From assembly GCA_045642225.1 (NCBI GenBank), contig JAZUIN010000080.1:1-64000 (forward strand): a stretch of 64,000 nucleotides of DNA, in the 5' to 3' direction. This document shows, in pieces, positions 41,440-49,704 of the stretch; position 1 is the stretch's first letter; each line of letters opens with the position of its first letter. The position numbers and the translations under genes were made by a program. Under the pieces are notes generated by a model. The model saw nothing but the letters and a program-made list of their open reading frames with translations. It was not told the DNA's origin and searched no databases. Source of the stretch: RUG191 sp045642225. GTDB taxonomy: Bacteria > Bacillota > Clostridia > Lachnospirales > Lachnospiraceae.

Positions 41440-42762
41440 ATGGGTTTGAGGACGTTTAAAGGTGGCGTTCATCCTTATGATGGTAAGGAATTATCAAAGT
41501 CAAAACCTACGCGTAAATTGTTGCCTAAGGGAGATCTTGTATATCCACTTTCGCAACATATTGGCGCTCCTGCAACTCCAATAGTTAACGTTGGAGACAC
41601 TGTACTTCGTGGACAGAAGATTGCAGAGGCTGGCGGTTTTGTTTCATCTCCAATATTTGCTTCTGTTTCTGGTCGAGTTAAGGCTATTGAACCAAGAAGA
41701 GTTGCAATTGGTGACATGGTTAATTCTATTATTATTGAGAGTGATGGAAAGTTTCTTGAGACGGGATTTGATTCTTGTGAAGATTATTCAACATTATCAA
41801 ATGAAGAAATAATCAATAAGATCAAGGATGCAGGTGTTGTTGGTATGGGAGGCGCTGGTTTCCCAACACATGTTAAATTATCACCTAAAGAACCAGATAA
41901 GATTGATCATATTATTGCCAACTGTGCAGAATGTGAGCCTTATTTGACAGCTGATTATAGAAGGATGATTGAGAATCCTGAGAAGCTTGTTGGTGGTATG
42001 AAGATTATCCTTCAATTATTCCCTAATGCAAAAGGTGTATTTGGTGTAGAGGATAATAAAGCTGATTGTATTAATAAGCTTATGGATTTAGTTAAAGATG
42101 AAGAGAGAATGGAAGTAGTTCCTCTTAAGACTAAATATCCACAAGGTGGTGAGCGTCAGTTAATTTTCGCTTGTACTGAAAGAGCTATTAATGCAAAAAT
42201 GCTTCCAGCTGATGCAGGATGTATCGTTGATAACGTAGAAACTATGGTTGCAATTTACAATGCAGTTGTAGAAGGTAAGCCAGTTATGAATCGTATATTT
42301 ACAGTAACTGGTGATGCTGTTTGTGAGCATAGAAACTATGATATGTACATGGGTACAAGCTTTGAGGAATTCCTTGAAGATGCAGGTGGATTTATTACAG
42401 ATTGCGAGAAGATAATTGCTGGTGGACCTATGATGGGATTTGCTCTTAAAGACGTCAAGATTCCTACAACTAAGACAACCTCAGCACTTCTATGTTTATC
42501 TAAGGATGAAGCTTCAAGATATGCACCTAGTGCATGTATTAATTGTGGAATGTGTGTTACAGCATGTCCAGAACAATTAGTACCATCTAGATTAGCAAAG
42601 TTTGCTGAAACAGGTCGCAAGGATGAATTCGAGAAATGGTATGGTTTAGAGTGTGTAGAATGTGGTTGTTGTACATTTACATGTCCAGCTAAGAAGCATT
42701 TGGCTCAATCTATCAAGACAATGAAGAAACAAATTCTTGCAGACAAGAGAAATCAAAAGTAA
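41440..42762 (+). CDS. rnfC: Rnf electron-transport complex subunit C
   Basis: 440 aa. NADH-interacting subunit of the Rnf complex (ferredoxin:NAD+ oxidoreductase coupled to Na+ or H+ export). Residues 1-130 hold the barrel-sandwich domain; GVVGMGGAGFPTHVKL starts the FMN/NADH-binding domain (Complex1_51K). Two [4Fe-4S] sites: CINCGMCVTACP and CVECGCCTFTCP. The leading gene of rnfCDGEAB. Confidence 0.96.
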   Translation: MGLRTFKGGVHPYDGKELSKSKPTRKLLPKGDLVYPLSQHIGAPATPIVNVGDTVLRGQKIAEAGGFVSSPIFASVSGRVKAIEPRRVAIGDMVNSIIIESDGKFLETGFDSCEDYSTLSNEEIINKIKDAGVVGMGGAGFPTHVKLSPKEPDKIDHIIANCAECEPYLTADYRRMIENPEKLVGGMKIILQLFPNAKGVFGVEDNKADCINKLMDLVKDEERMEVVPLKTKYPQGGERQLIFACTERAINAKMLPADAGCIVDNVETMVAIYNAVVEGKPVMNRIFTVTGDAVCEHRNYDMYMGTSFEEFLEDAGGFITDCEKIIAGGPMMGFALKDVKIPTTKTTSALLCLSKDEASRYAPSACINCGMCVTACPEQLVPSRLAKFAETGRKDEFEKWYGLECVECGCCTFTCPAKKHLAQSIKTMKKQILADKRNQK

Positions 42763-42780
42763 GGAGGTTAATGATTTTAA

Positions 42781-43740
42781 ATGGATAAATTATTTAATGT
42801 CACTTCTGCGCCACATGTTCGCAGTAAGTTGAGTACACAAAAAATAATGCTTTTGGTCATTATTTCATTAATGCCTGCTACACTTTTTGGTATTGCAAAT
42901 TTTGGTTATAAAGCATTGATTCTTATTCTAGTTACAATCGCTTCATGCGTTGTTTCAGAATGGTTATACAATTTAATTGTTAAGAAAGAGAACACAATCA
43001 AAGATTTAAGTGCTGTTGTTACAGGTTTGTTATTAGCACTTAACTTGCCTCATACACTTCCATGGTGGATGGCAGTAATTGGTGGTGTTTTCGCTATTAT
43101 AGTAGTTAAATGTTTATTTGGTGGCTTAGGACAAAACTTCATGAACCCAGCCTTAGGCGCTAGATGTTTTCTACTTATTTCATTTACTAGTGCAATGACA
43201 AGCTTCTCTTATGACGGTGTGGCTACAGCAACACCACTTGCAAATCTTAAAGCTGGAGATAAGGTTGATGCATTGTCAATGTTATTAGGTAACGAAGCTG
43301 GTACAATCGGTGAGACATCTGTAATTGCATTATTAATTGGTGCTATTATTTTGATTTTAGCTGGTGTAATTGATCTTAAGATTCCAGCATCATACATTAT
43401 TACTTTCGCTGTATTTATCTTATTATTTGGTGGACACGGCTTTGATGGAACATTTTTAGTTGAGCATATTTGTGGTGGTGGTTTAATTCTCGGTGCTTTC
43501 TTTATGGCAACAGATTATGCTACTAGTCCAATAACTCCAATGGGTAAAATCTTGTTTGGTATATTACTTGGTATTTTGACAGGATTATTCAGAATATTTG
43601 GAGCTTCAGCAGAAGGTGTTTCTTATGCAATAATTATTGGAAACCTTATTGTTCCATTAATTGAGAAAATAACAATTCCTCGTGCTTTTGGAATTACTAA
43701 AGTAAAGAAGGAGGTTAAAGTAGATGAAAAAAATAGCTAA
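42781..43740 (+). CDS. rnfD: Rnf complex subunit D
   Basis: 319 aa, several membrane helices. The covalent FMN site on Thr is in the segment from DGVATATPLANL (about residue 145), following GQNFMNPALGARCFLL. Family motif FFMATDYATSPIT appears near residue 240. Part of the ion-pumping core. Overlaps rnfG by 17 bases. Confidence 0.95.
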   Translation: MDKLFNVTSAPHVRSKLSTQKIMLLVIISLMPATLFGIANFGYKALILILVTIASCVVSEWLYNLIVKKENTIKDLSAVVTGLLLALNLPHTLPWWMAVIGGVFAIIVVKCLFGGLGQNFMNPALGARCFLLISFTSAMTSFSYDGVATATPLANLKAGDKVDALSMLLGNEAGTIGETSVIALLIGAIILILAGVIDLKIPASYIITFAVFILLFGGHGFDGTFLVEHICGGGLILGAFFMATDYATSPITPMGKILFGILLGILTGLFRIFGASAEGVSYAIIIGNLIVPLIEKITIPRAFGITKVKKEVKVDEKNS

Positions 43741-44350
43741 AGACGCATTGATTTTAACCTTGATTACTATGGTAGCAGGATTAGCACTTGGTGCAGTTTA
43801 TATTATTACTAAGAAGCCAATCGAAGAAGCAAATAAAGCTGCTACAGAAAAGGCTTACAAAGAAGTTTTTGAATCAGCAGCATCATTTGAAGATGATTCT
43901 TCGTTTGACGCTGATAAAGCAAATTCAGTTATTGCTGCAAAAGGCTATACAGATGGAACAGTTACAACTTGTGAAGTTACAAATTGTGCAAAAGCATTAG
44001 ATGCTAATAAGCAATTACTTGGTTACGTTGTAACAATGAAATCTAAAGCTGGTTATGGCGGTGATATAGTATTATCTGTTGGTATTACTAAGGATGGTGT
44101 GTTAAATGGATATTCTATTACTGAAATTTCAGAAACACCTGGTCTTGGTATGAAGTCGACAGAAGAAGCATTTATGAAGCAGTTTAAGGGTATTAAAGCT
44201 ACTACATTAGAAGTTTCTAAGACTCCTAGTACAGATGAAGGCGTAATTACAGCAATCTCTGGTGCTACAATTACTTCTAAAGCGGTTACATATTCTATAG
44301 ATGCTGCAATTTTATATGTTTCTAGCTTATTACAAGGAGGTGCTGCATAA
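43724..44350 (+). CDS. rnfG: Rnf complex subunit G
   Basis: 208 aa. One N-terminal membrane helix (ALILTLITMVAGLALGAVYI) and an extracytoplasmic FMN-binding domain with S-G-A-T-I-T-S (EGVITAISGATITSKAV), where FMN is attached through phosphoester to Thr. Stop and rnfE start overlap (TAATG). Confidence 0.95.
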   Translation: MKKIAKDALILTLITMVAGLALGAVYIITKKPIEEANKAATEKAYKEVFESAASFEDDSSFDADKANSVIAAKGYTDGTVTTCEVTNCAKALDANKQLLGYVVTMKSKAGYGGDIVLSVGITKDGVLNGYSITEISETPGLGMKSTEEAFMKQFKGIKATTLEVSKTPSTDEGVITAISGATITSKAVTYSIDAAILYVSSLLQGGAA

Positions 44351-45144
44351 TGGGTAAGATAGGAGAACGTTTATTAAACGGTATTGTTAAAGAAAACCCT
44401 ACGTTTGTACTTCTACTTGGTATGTGTCCAACACTTGCTGTTACAACATCAGCAATGAATGGTTTAGGAATGGGATTATCTACAACAGTAGTACTTGTAA
44501 TGTCTAACTTCCTAATTTCGGCACTTAGAAAGGTTATACCTGACAAAGTAAGAGTTCCAGCGTTTATCGTAATTGTTGCATCTTTTGTAACAATAGTTCA
44601 ATTTTTGGTGCAAGGCTTCGTTCCAAGTCTTTATGCATCACTTGGAATTTATATTCCACTTATCGTTGTTAACTGTATTATTCTTGGCCGTGCTGAGAGT
44701 TATGCTTCTAAGAACCCTATTATTCCTTCAATCTTCGACGGAATTGGTATGGGACTTGGATTTACAGTTGGTTTAACAGCTATTGGTGCTGTAAGAGAGA
44801 TTTTAGGTGCAGGTCAAATTTTTGGCTTCCAACTTTTACCTTTAGCAGATGATGCAACAGGTAAAATGGGATACACACCTATTTCAATCTTTATTTTGGC
44901 ACCTGGTGCATTCTTTGTACTTGCATTCTTAGTAGCTATTATGAATAAGGTACGTGAAAATGCAGACAAGAAGGGCATTAAGATGGCAGCTCCTGAAGGA
45001 TGCTTAGCTGGTGATTGTGCAGTATGTCAGGCACAATGTGCAAGCAAAGAAGAAGTTAAGACTGAAGAAGTAAAGCCAGAAAAAGTTGAAACAGTAATTA
45101 AATCAGATGAAGCAGATCAAACTGCTGACAAAACAGAAGAATAG
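44350..45144 (+). CDS. rnfE: Rnf complex subunit E with a Cys-containing C-terminal tail
   Basis: 264 aa; E. coli RsxE is about 231. Membrane core (residues 10-200) with ENPTFVLLLGMCPTLAVT and GMGLGFTVGLTAIGAVREILG, as in NqrD/RnfE. Residues 205-264 are extra: Cys218, 223, 226 and 230 (C-x4-C-x2-C-x3-C), then a Glu/Lys-rich tail. Function of this extension is unknown; the Cys spacing could bind a metal or an Fe-S cluster. Confidence 0.94.
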   Translation: MGKIGERLLNGIVKENPTFVLLLGMCPTLAVTTSAMNGLGMGLSTTVVLVMSNFLISALRKVIPDKVRVPAFIVIVASFVTIVQFLVQGFVPSLYASLGIYIPLIVVNCIILGRAESYASKNPIIPSIFDGIGMGLGFTVGLTAIGAVREILGAGQIFGFQLLPLADDATGKMGYTPISIFILAPGAFFVLAFLVAIMNKVRENADKKGIKMAAPEGCLAGDCAVCQAQCASKEEVKTEEVKPEKVETVIKSDEADQTADKTEE

Positions 45145-45160
45145 GAGGTAAGCGCATAAA

Positions 45161-45736
45161 ATGAAAACTTTAATTTTAATTTTAATTGCATCAGCAATCG
45201 TTAATAACGTAGTGCTTAGCCAGTTCTTAGGTTTATGTCCATTTCTTGGTGTTTCTAAGAAGGTTGAGACTGCTGCAGGCATGGGTGGAGCAGTAATTTT
45301 CGTAATTACAATATCTTCATTTGTTGCTAGTTTGATTTACAAATTCATTCTTGTTCCTACAGGATTTGAATATTTACAAACTATCGTATTTATTTTAGTT
45401 ATTGCATCACTTGTTCAATTTGTTGAAATGTTTTTGAAGAAGAAAATGCCAGCTTTATATAAGTCACTTGGTGTTTTCCTTCCACTTATTACAACAAACT
45501 GTGCAGTTTTAGGTGTTGCTCTTAAGAATGTAACTAATGAATATAATATTTTAGAATCAGTTATTGCTGGTTTAGGTACAGCTATTGGTTTCTTTATCGC
45601 TATAGTAATTATGGCTGGTATTAGAGAAAAGATTGAGTACAATGATATTCCAAAGCCTTTCAAAGGATCAGCTATTGTTCTTATTACCGCTGGTTTAATG
45701 GCTATGGCATTCTTTGGTTTCTCAGGAATGATATAG
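45161..45736 (+). CDS. rnfA: Rnf complex subunit A
   Basis: 191 aa, about six membrane helices. VVLSQFLGLCPFLGVSKKVETA and LITTNCAVLGVAL hold the conserved Cys residues thought to coordinate the membrane-embedded iron-sulfur centre shared with RnfE. RBS AGGAGG. Standard length. Confidence 0.96.
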   Translation: MKTLILILIASAIVNNVVLSQFLGLCPFLGVSKKVETAAGMGGAVIFVITISSFVASLIYKFILVPTGFEYLQTIVFILVIASLVQFVEMFLKKKMPALYKSLGVFLPLITTNCAVLGVALKNVTNEYNILESVIAGLGTAIGFFIAIVIMAGIREKIEYNDIPKPFKGSAIVLITAGLMAMAFFGFSGMI

Positions 45737-45745
45737 GAGGTAATT

Positions 45746-46534
45746 ATGGTATTACAAATTGTATTGCCACTAGTAATAGTAGGTTTAACAGGTTTAGTAC
45801 TTGGCTTCTTCCTATGTTTTTCATCAGAGAAATTTAAGGTTGAAGTTGATGAAAGAGAAACAGCAATTAATGATGTTCTCCCAGGTAACAACTGTGGTGG
45901 ATGTGGATATCCTGGTTGTTCTGGTTTGGCCGCAGCTATTGTCAAAGGTGATGCGCCAGTTAATGGTTGTCCAGTTGGTGGAGCACCTGTAGCAGCTAAA
46001 GTTGGACAAATCATGGGTGAATCAGTTGAGGTTTCTGTTAAGAAGGTCGCTTTTGTAAAATGTGCTGGCGATTGTAATCAAGCATCTAATGATTATGAGT
46101 ATTCTGGTGTAGAAGATTGTAACGCAATGTTTCTTGTACCAGGAGGCGGTCCAAAGTCATGTAACTATGGTTGTATGGGCTTTGGAAGCTGTGTAAAAGC
46201 ATGTCCATTTGATGCGATTAGTATTGTAGACGGAATAGCTAAGGTTGATCCTATGCTATGTAAGGCTTGTGGAAAATGTGTAAATACATGTCCAAAGAAC
46301 TTGATTGAACTTATTCCATATGATGCACACCACGTAGTACAATGTGTATCTAAGGATAAGGGTAAAGATGTTATGAGTGTATGTAAGACAGGATGTATAG
46401 GCTGTAAGCTTTGTGAGAAGAATTGTGAAGCTGATGCAATACATGTTAACGATAATGTTGCATACATCGAACAGGATAAATGTACAGGCTGTGGCGTGTG
46501 CGTTGAGAAATGTCCTAAAAAGATTATTAAATAA
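45746..46534 (+). CDS. rnfB: Rnf complex subunit B (ferredoxin-like)
   Basis: 262 aa. N-terminal membrane helix (about 5-27), then a [4Fe-4S] domain with NCGGCGYPGCSGLA and GCPVGG, then ferredoxin-type clusters: CMGFGSCVKACPFDAI, CKACGKCVNTCP, GCIGCKLCEKNCEADAI and CTGCGVCVEKCP. It is the entry point for electrons from reduced ferredoxin. Last gene of the rnf operon. Confidence 0.96.
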   Translation: MVLQIVLPLVIVGLTGLVLGFFLCFSSEKFKVEVDERETAINDVLPGNNCGGCGYPGCSGLAAAIVKGDAPVNGCPVGGAPVAAKVGQIMGESVEVSVKKVAFVKCAGDCNQASNDYEYSGVEDCNAMFLVPGGGPKSCNYGCMGFGSCVKACPFDAISIVDGIAKVDPMLCKACGKCVNTCPKNLIELIPYDAHHVVQCVSKDKGKDVMSVCKTGCIGCKLCEKNCEADAIHVNDNVAYIEQDKCTGCGVCVEKCPKKIIK

Positions 46535-46557
46535 AAGTCTTCAAACCACTTTTAATA

Positions 46558-46597
46558 AAAGAAGCTCTGCGTTTTGCAGAGCTTCTTAGTTTTTAAG
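46558..46597. terminator. Bidirectional terminator between rnfB and apbE
   Basis: Perfect stem AGAAGCTCTGC / GCAGAGCTTCT; T-run on the + side (TTAGTTTTT) and A-run on the other (TTTAATAAAA), serving both convergent genes. Confidence 0.85.
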
Positions 46598-46616
46598 CAG
46601 ATTAAAAATATTATAC

Positions 46617-47603
46617 TTAATTATATTTGATCATATTCTCGTCAATGCCAGAAGTAGTATGGATCTTGTTATCTTTTGTAATAAATAAGGCTTCTGTATC
46701 ATCAAGATTTTCAATGAATTTCATTCCTTCTTCAAGACCTAGTGAAAATGCAATTGTTGATAGCGCATCGCCGTCTACAGAGGCGTTACTTATTATTGTT
46801 ACAGCGTTTAGATCGTTATTTACAGGATATCCATTTTTGACATCTAGAATATGATGATATAGCTTGTCGTTTTCTGTGAAATATCGTTGATAATTTCCAC
46901 TTGTTACAACAGATTTGTTCTTGAGCTTTAAAGCACAAATTACTTCGCCATCATCTGAAAAAGGCTTTTGTATTCCTATATTATAAGCTTCGTTTGAGTC
47001 TAAGGCTAAGATATTTCCACCTAAATTAATAAGGCCTTTATTTACGCCTTCTGAGCGTAAATATTCAGCAATCTTATCAGCCACATATCCTTTTGCAATA
47101 CCGCCTAAGTCAATTTTTTCTTTGTCTGTTAATAATTTTACTTTTGAATCACTAATTTCTATGTTTTTGTAACTAAATCCTAGAAGTGTGTTGATTTCTT
47201 CTGGGGCTGGAGCAGTATTTCTCGTTCCAAAATTCCATAAATCTGTAAGCTTGCCAATAGAAATATCAAAAGAACCATTAGAGAAATCACCATATTTTTT
47301 GCCGATTTCTAGAAGTTCAATGGTATCTCTGTCGACTTCAACGAAATTACCAGGGTTAGAATTAATTCTTGAAACATCAGAGGTATCTATTGATTTGCTA
47401 AAAAGTTTTTCATATTTTTGGGCAATATCGAAACAATTTGTCAGCAACTCGCTTGCATTTTCTTCATATAAAGTGATAGTTATGACTGTATCAAAGAAAA
47501 AACCTGTTTTTTTAACTGGAGTAGAGGTTTTATTGGTACAAGAACACAAAATCGACAGCATAAGAATAAAAATGCAACTTAATGCTAGTATTTTTTTCTT
47601 CAT
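46617..47603 (-). CDS. apbE: FAD:protein FMN transferase ApbE, lipoprotein
   Basis: 328 aa. Signal peptide with lipobox LCSC at about 19-22. ApbE features: FFFDTVITITLY, GSFDISIGKLTDLW, IDLGGIAKGYVADKIAEYL, LINLGGNI, and the metal-binding ISNASVDGDALST near the end. It attaches FMN to Thr in RnfG and RnfD outside the membrane, so its location next to rnf is functionally fitting. Confidence 0.95.
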   Translation of the reverse strand: MKKKILALSCIFILMLSILCSCTNKTSTPVKKTGFFFDTVITITLYEENASELLTNCFDIAQKYEKLFSKSIDTSDVSRINSNPGNFVEVDRDTIELLEIGKKYGDFSNGSFDISIGKLTDLWNFGTRNTAPAPEEINTLLGFSYKNIEISDSKVKLLTDKEKIDLGGIAKGYVADKIAEYLRSEGVNKGLINLGGNILALDSNEAYNIGIQKPFSDDGEVICALKLKNKSVVTSGNYQRYFTENDKLYHHILDVKNGYPVNNDLNAVTIISNASVDGDALSTIAFSLGLEEGMKFIENLDDTEALFITKDNKIHTTSGIDENMIKYN

Positions 47604-47815
47604 ATCATTTTCTTCCTACTTTTTTATTTTAATTATAATAATAACATGATATTTTTGAAAAGCATCTATGTTGTTATGACGGCTTAAATATTTTGTTTTA
47701 AGATATAGATAGCATAAAATATTATGTGTGAATAAAAATTAGTCATAGAAAAATGAACTAATTTAATTAAACTATTATAATACATTACATAAAATTATAT
47801 TTTCTTGCCGTAGAT

Positions 47816-47861
47816 ATTGCAAGATAAATCAAGGTTTTATTGCAAGAAAAATCAAGGTTTT
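47816..47861. repeat. Tandem 23-bp repeat upstream of proB
   Basis: Two adjacent 23-bp units (47816-47838 and 47839-47861) differ at one base; each contains TTGCAAGA and AATCAAGGTTTT. They lie about 67 bp before proB and may be operator sites. The rest of the 47604-47927 gap is AT-rich with no gene or hairpin terminator that I can support. Confidence 0.75.
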
Positions 47862-47927
47862 TAATGATTTTTAAGCCGAAATATGTTAAATTAATAAGTT
47901 GATGGATTGTTTTTTATGGAGAATATT

Positions 47928-48770
47928 ATGTCAAACGATAAAATTAGTTTCAAAAACAAAAAGCGAGTAGTTATTAAGATTGGGTCTAATTCACTTTTGC
48001 ATCCAGAGTCAGGCAGAATAGATTATCTTAAGATAGAAAGACTAGTAAGAGAGATAACTAATCTTAGAAATAAAAATATAGATGTGTGCTTAGTTTCGTC
48101 GGGAGCAATTGCTGCTGGTAGAGAATCGATGAGAATGGATTCTAAACCTGAAGGAAACGCCGAAAAACAGGCGTTAGCGGCTATTGGACAAGCAAGACTT
48201 GTAAGCATTTACCAGTACATTTTTAGAGAGTATAATCTAGAAGCTGGACAGGTTCTAATGACTAAAAGCACAATAACTGATAATGTATCAAGAAAAAATG
48301 CTCAAAATACGTTCGAGGCATTGTTCAATATGGGTGTTATTCCGGTTGTAAATGAAAATGATACGATTTCAACTTGTGAGATTCAACTTGGCGATAATGA
48401 CACTTTATCAGCTTTAGTAGCATTTTTGATTAATGCGGATTTGTTGGTGCTTTTGTCTGATATTGACGGATTATATACTAGTGACCCAAGAACTAATGAG
48501 GACGCAGAATTTGTGCCTTATGTTGAAAATATTGATGAAGTAATGGATATGGGTGCTGAATCGGTAGGCTCGAACGTTGGAACTGGTGGTATGAGTACAA
48601 AGCTATTTGCAGGAAAAATCGCAACTTTATCTGGTGCAGATATGATTATTGCTAATAGTAAAGACTTATCCGTTATACATAAAATTTTTGAGGATGACTT
48701 TAAAGGAACTGTTTTTAAGTCAAATTATGATGATTTCTTTGATGTATTAGGTTTTATTGAAGCTAATTAA
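47928..48770 (+). CDS. proB: Glutamate 5-kinase (short form, no PUA domain)
   Basis: 280 aa; E. coli ProB is 367 with a C-terminal PUA domain that is missing here. Kinase motifs: VVIKIGSNSLLHP, LVSSGAIAAGRE, PVVNENDTIST, LGDNDTLSALVA and GTGGMSTKLFAGKIA. First step of proline synthesis. ATG 47928 follows GGAGAAT by six bases; ATG 47916 overlaps that RBS. Confidence 0.92.
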   Translation: MSNDKISFKNKKRVVIKIGSNSLLHPESGRIDYLKIERLVREITNLRNKNIDVCLVSSGAIAAGRESMRMDSKPEGNAEKQALAAIGQARLVSIYQYIFREYNLEAGQVLMTKSTITDNVSRKNAQNTFEALFNMGVIPVVNENDTISTCEIQLGDNDTLSALVAFLINADLLVLLSDIDGLYTSDPRTNEDAEFVPYVENIDEVMDMGAESVGSNVGTGGMSTKLFAGKIATLSGADMIIANSKDLSVIHKIFEDDFKGTVFKSNYDDFFDVLGFIEAN

Positions 48771-48844
48771 TTTTTGTAAATATAATTTGAATAGTAAATA
48801 TAATTAAGATTTGAAATGAATTTCTAAATCGAAAGGATTAAGTA

Positions 48845-49072
48845 ATGATTACAGAAGAACAAATAGCTAGAATTAATGAATTGGCACATAAATCTAAAGG
48901 TGAAGGTCTTACGGAGGCTGAAAAGGCTGAACAAAAAGAGCTTCGTCAAGCTTATATTGACGCTATAAGGGGGAACATTAGAAGTCAGCTGGATAATGTT
49001 GATGTTGTAAATCCTGATGGCTCTATAGAGAATCTTGGCGAAATGCGTCGTGAGCGTGAGAAACAGAAATGA
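48845..49072 (+). CDS. DUF896 (YnzC-family) protein
   Basis: 75 aa. Matches the family pattern ITEEQIARINELAHKSK, then GLTEAEKAEQKELRQAYID and IRGNIRSQL. Small, helical, charged. YnzC-type proteins in Bacillus are LexA-controlled or of unknown role. RBS AAAGGA. Lies between proB and the cyclo-ligase gene. Confidence 0.88.
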   Translation: MITEEQIARINELAHKSKGEGLTEAEKAEQKELRQAYIDAIRGNIRSQLDNVDVVNPDGSIENLGEMRREREKQK

Positions 49073-49130
49073 ACTGTAGTAAGCTCTGACAAGGATAGTA
49101 ATACTAGCTTTTATACTTTAAGGAAGTAAT

Positions 49131-49688
49131 ATGGGAAATGTTAAACTTATAAGAGATAACATGAGAAAACAAAGAGATTCTCTTAGCCGTGAAGAGATTC
49201 TTGCTAAATCATCAAGTATAGGTTCTAGATTAGAGGATTTGATTTATAACAATAGCTTTGATAAGATTCTTTGTTTTTATCCAATAAGATCAGAGGTTGA
49301 TTTGTTAAATACTTATTCTGATTTGTTGGACAATGGATATAATTTATATTTTCCAATAAGCCTAGAAAAAGATCTAGAGTTTATAAAGGTTGATTCTATG
49401 AAGGATTTTCGTTCGGGGAAATATAATATACCTGAGCCTATAGGCAATGATAAATATAATGGCGAAAAAGCATTAGTTATATGTCCAGGTTTAGCATTTG
49501 ACAAAAAAGGTAATCGCTATGGTTATGGTGGTGGTTATTACGATAGATTTCTTAGAAATAACAATCACTGTACTCCTGTAGGAGTAGCATATAGCTTTCA
49601 ACTTGTTGATAAGCTAGAGGCTAGAGAGTGGGATTATCCCTTGGAAATGTTAATTACAGACGAAGATACATATACATTTAACAAATAA
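49131..49688 (+). CDS. 5-formyltetrahydrofolate cyclo-ligase
   Basis: 185 aa. Converts 5-formyl-THF to 5,10-methenyl-THF with ATP. Nucleotide/folate motifs: MRKQRDSLSREEI at the start and DKKGNRYGYGGGYYDRFL (G-Y-G-G-G-Y-Y-D) at about 125. Four bases before the proA-side reading frame and 16 before its chosen ATG. Confidence 0.93.
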   Translation: MGNVKLIRDNMRKQRDSLSREEILAKSSSIGSRLEDLIYNNSFDKILCFYPIRSEVDLLNTYSDLLDNGYNLYFPISLEKDLEFIKVDSMKDFRSGKYNIPEPIGNDKYNGEKALVICPGLAFDKKGNRYGYGGGYYDRFLRNNNHCTPVGVAYSFQLVDKLEAREWDYPLEMLITDEDTYTFNK

Positions 49689-49704
49689 TGAATTGGAGAG
49701 AGAA

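Noticed and set aside
45415..46014. 199-aa open frame on the - strand
   Set aside because: Antisense to rnfA and rnfB; Pro/Thr/Ile-rich shadow composition, no start signals.
47816..47861. Possible CRISPR start
   Set aside because: Only two directly adjacent units with no spacer between them and no cas genes.
47604..47927. T-box or other amino-acid riboswitch upstream of proB
   Set aside because: No T-box consensus, no long terminator/antiterminator pair, and no Shine-Dalgarno sequestering helix visible.
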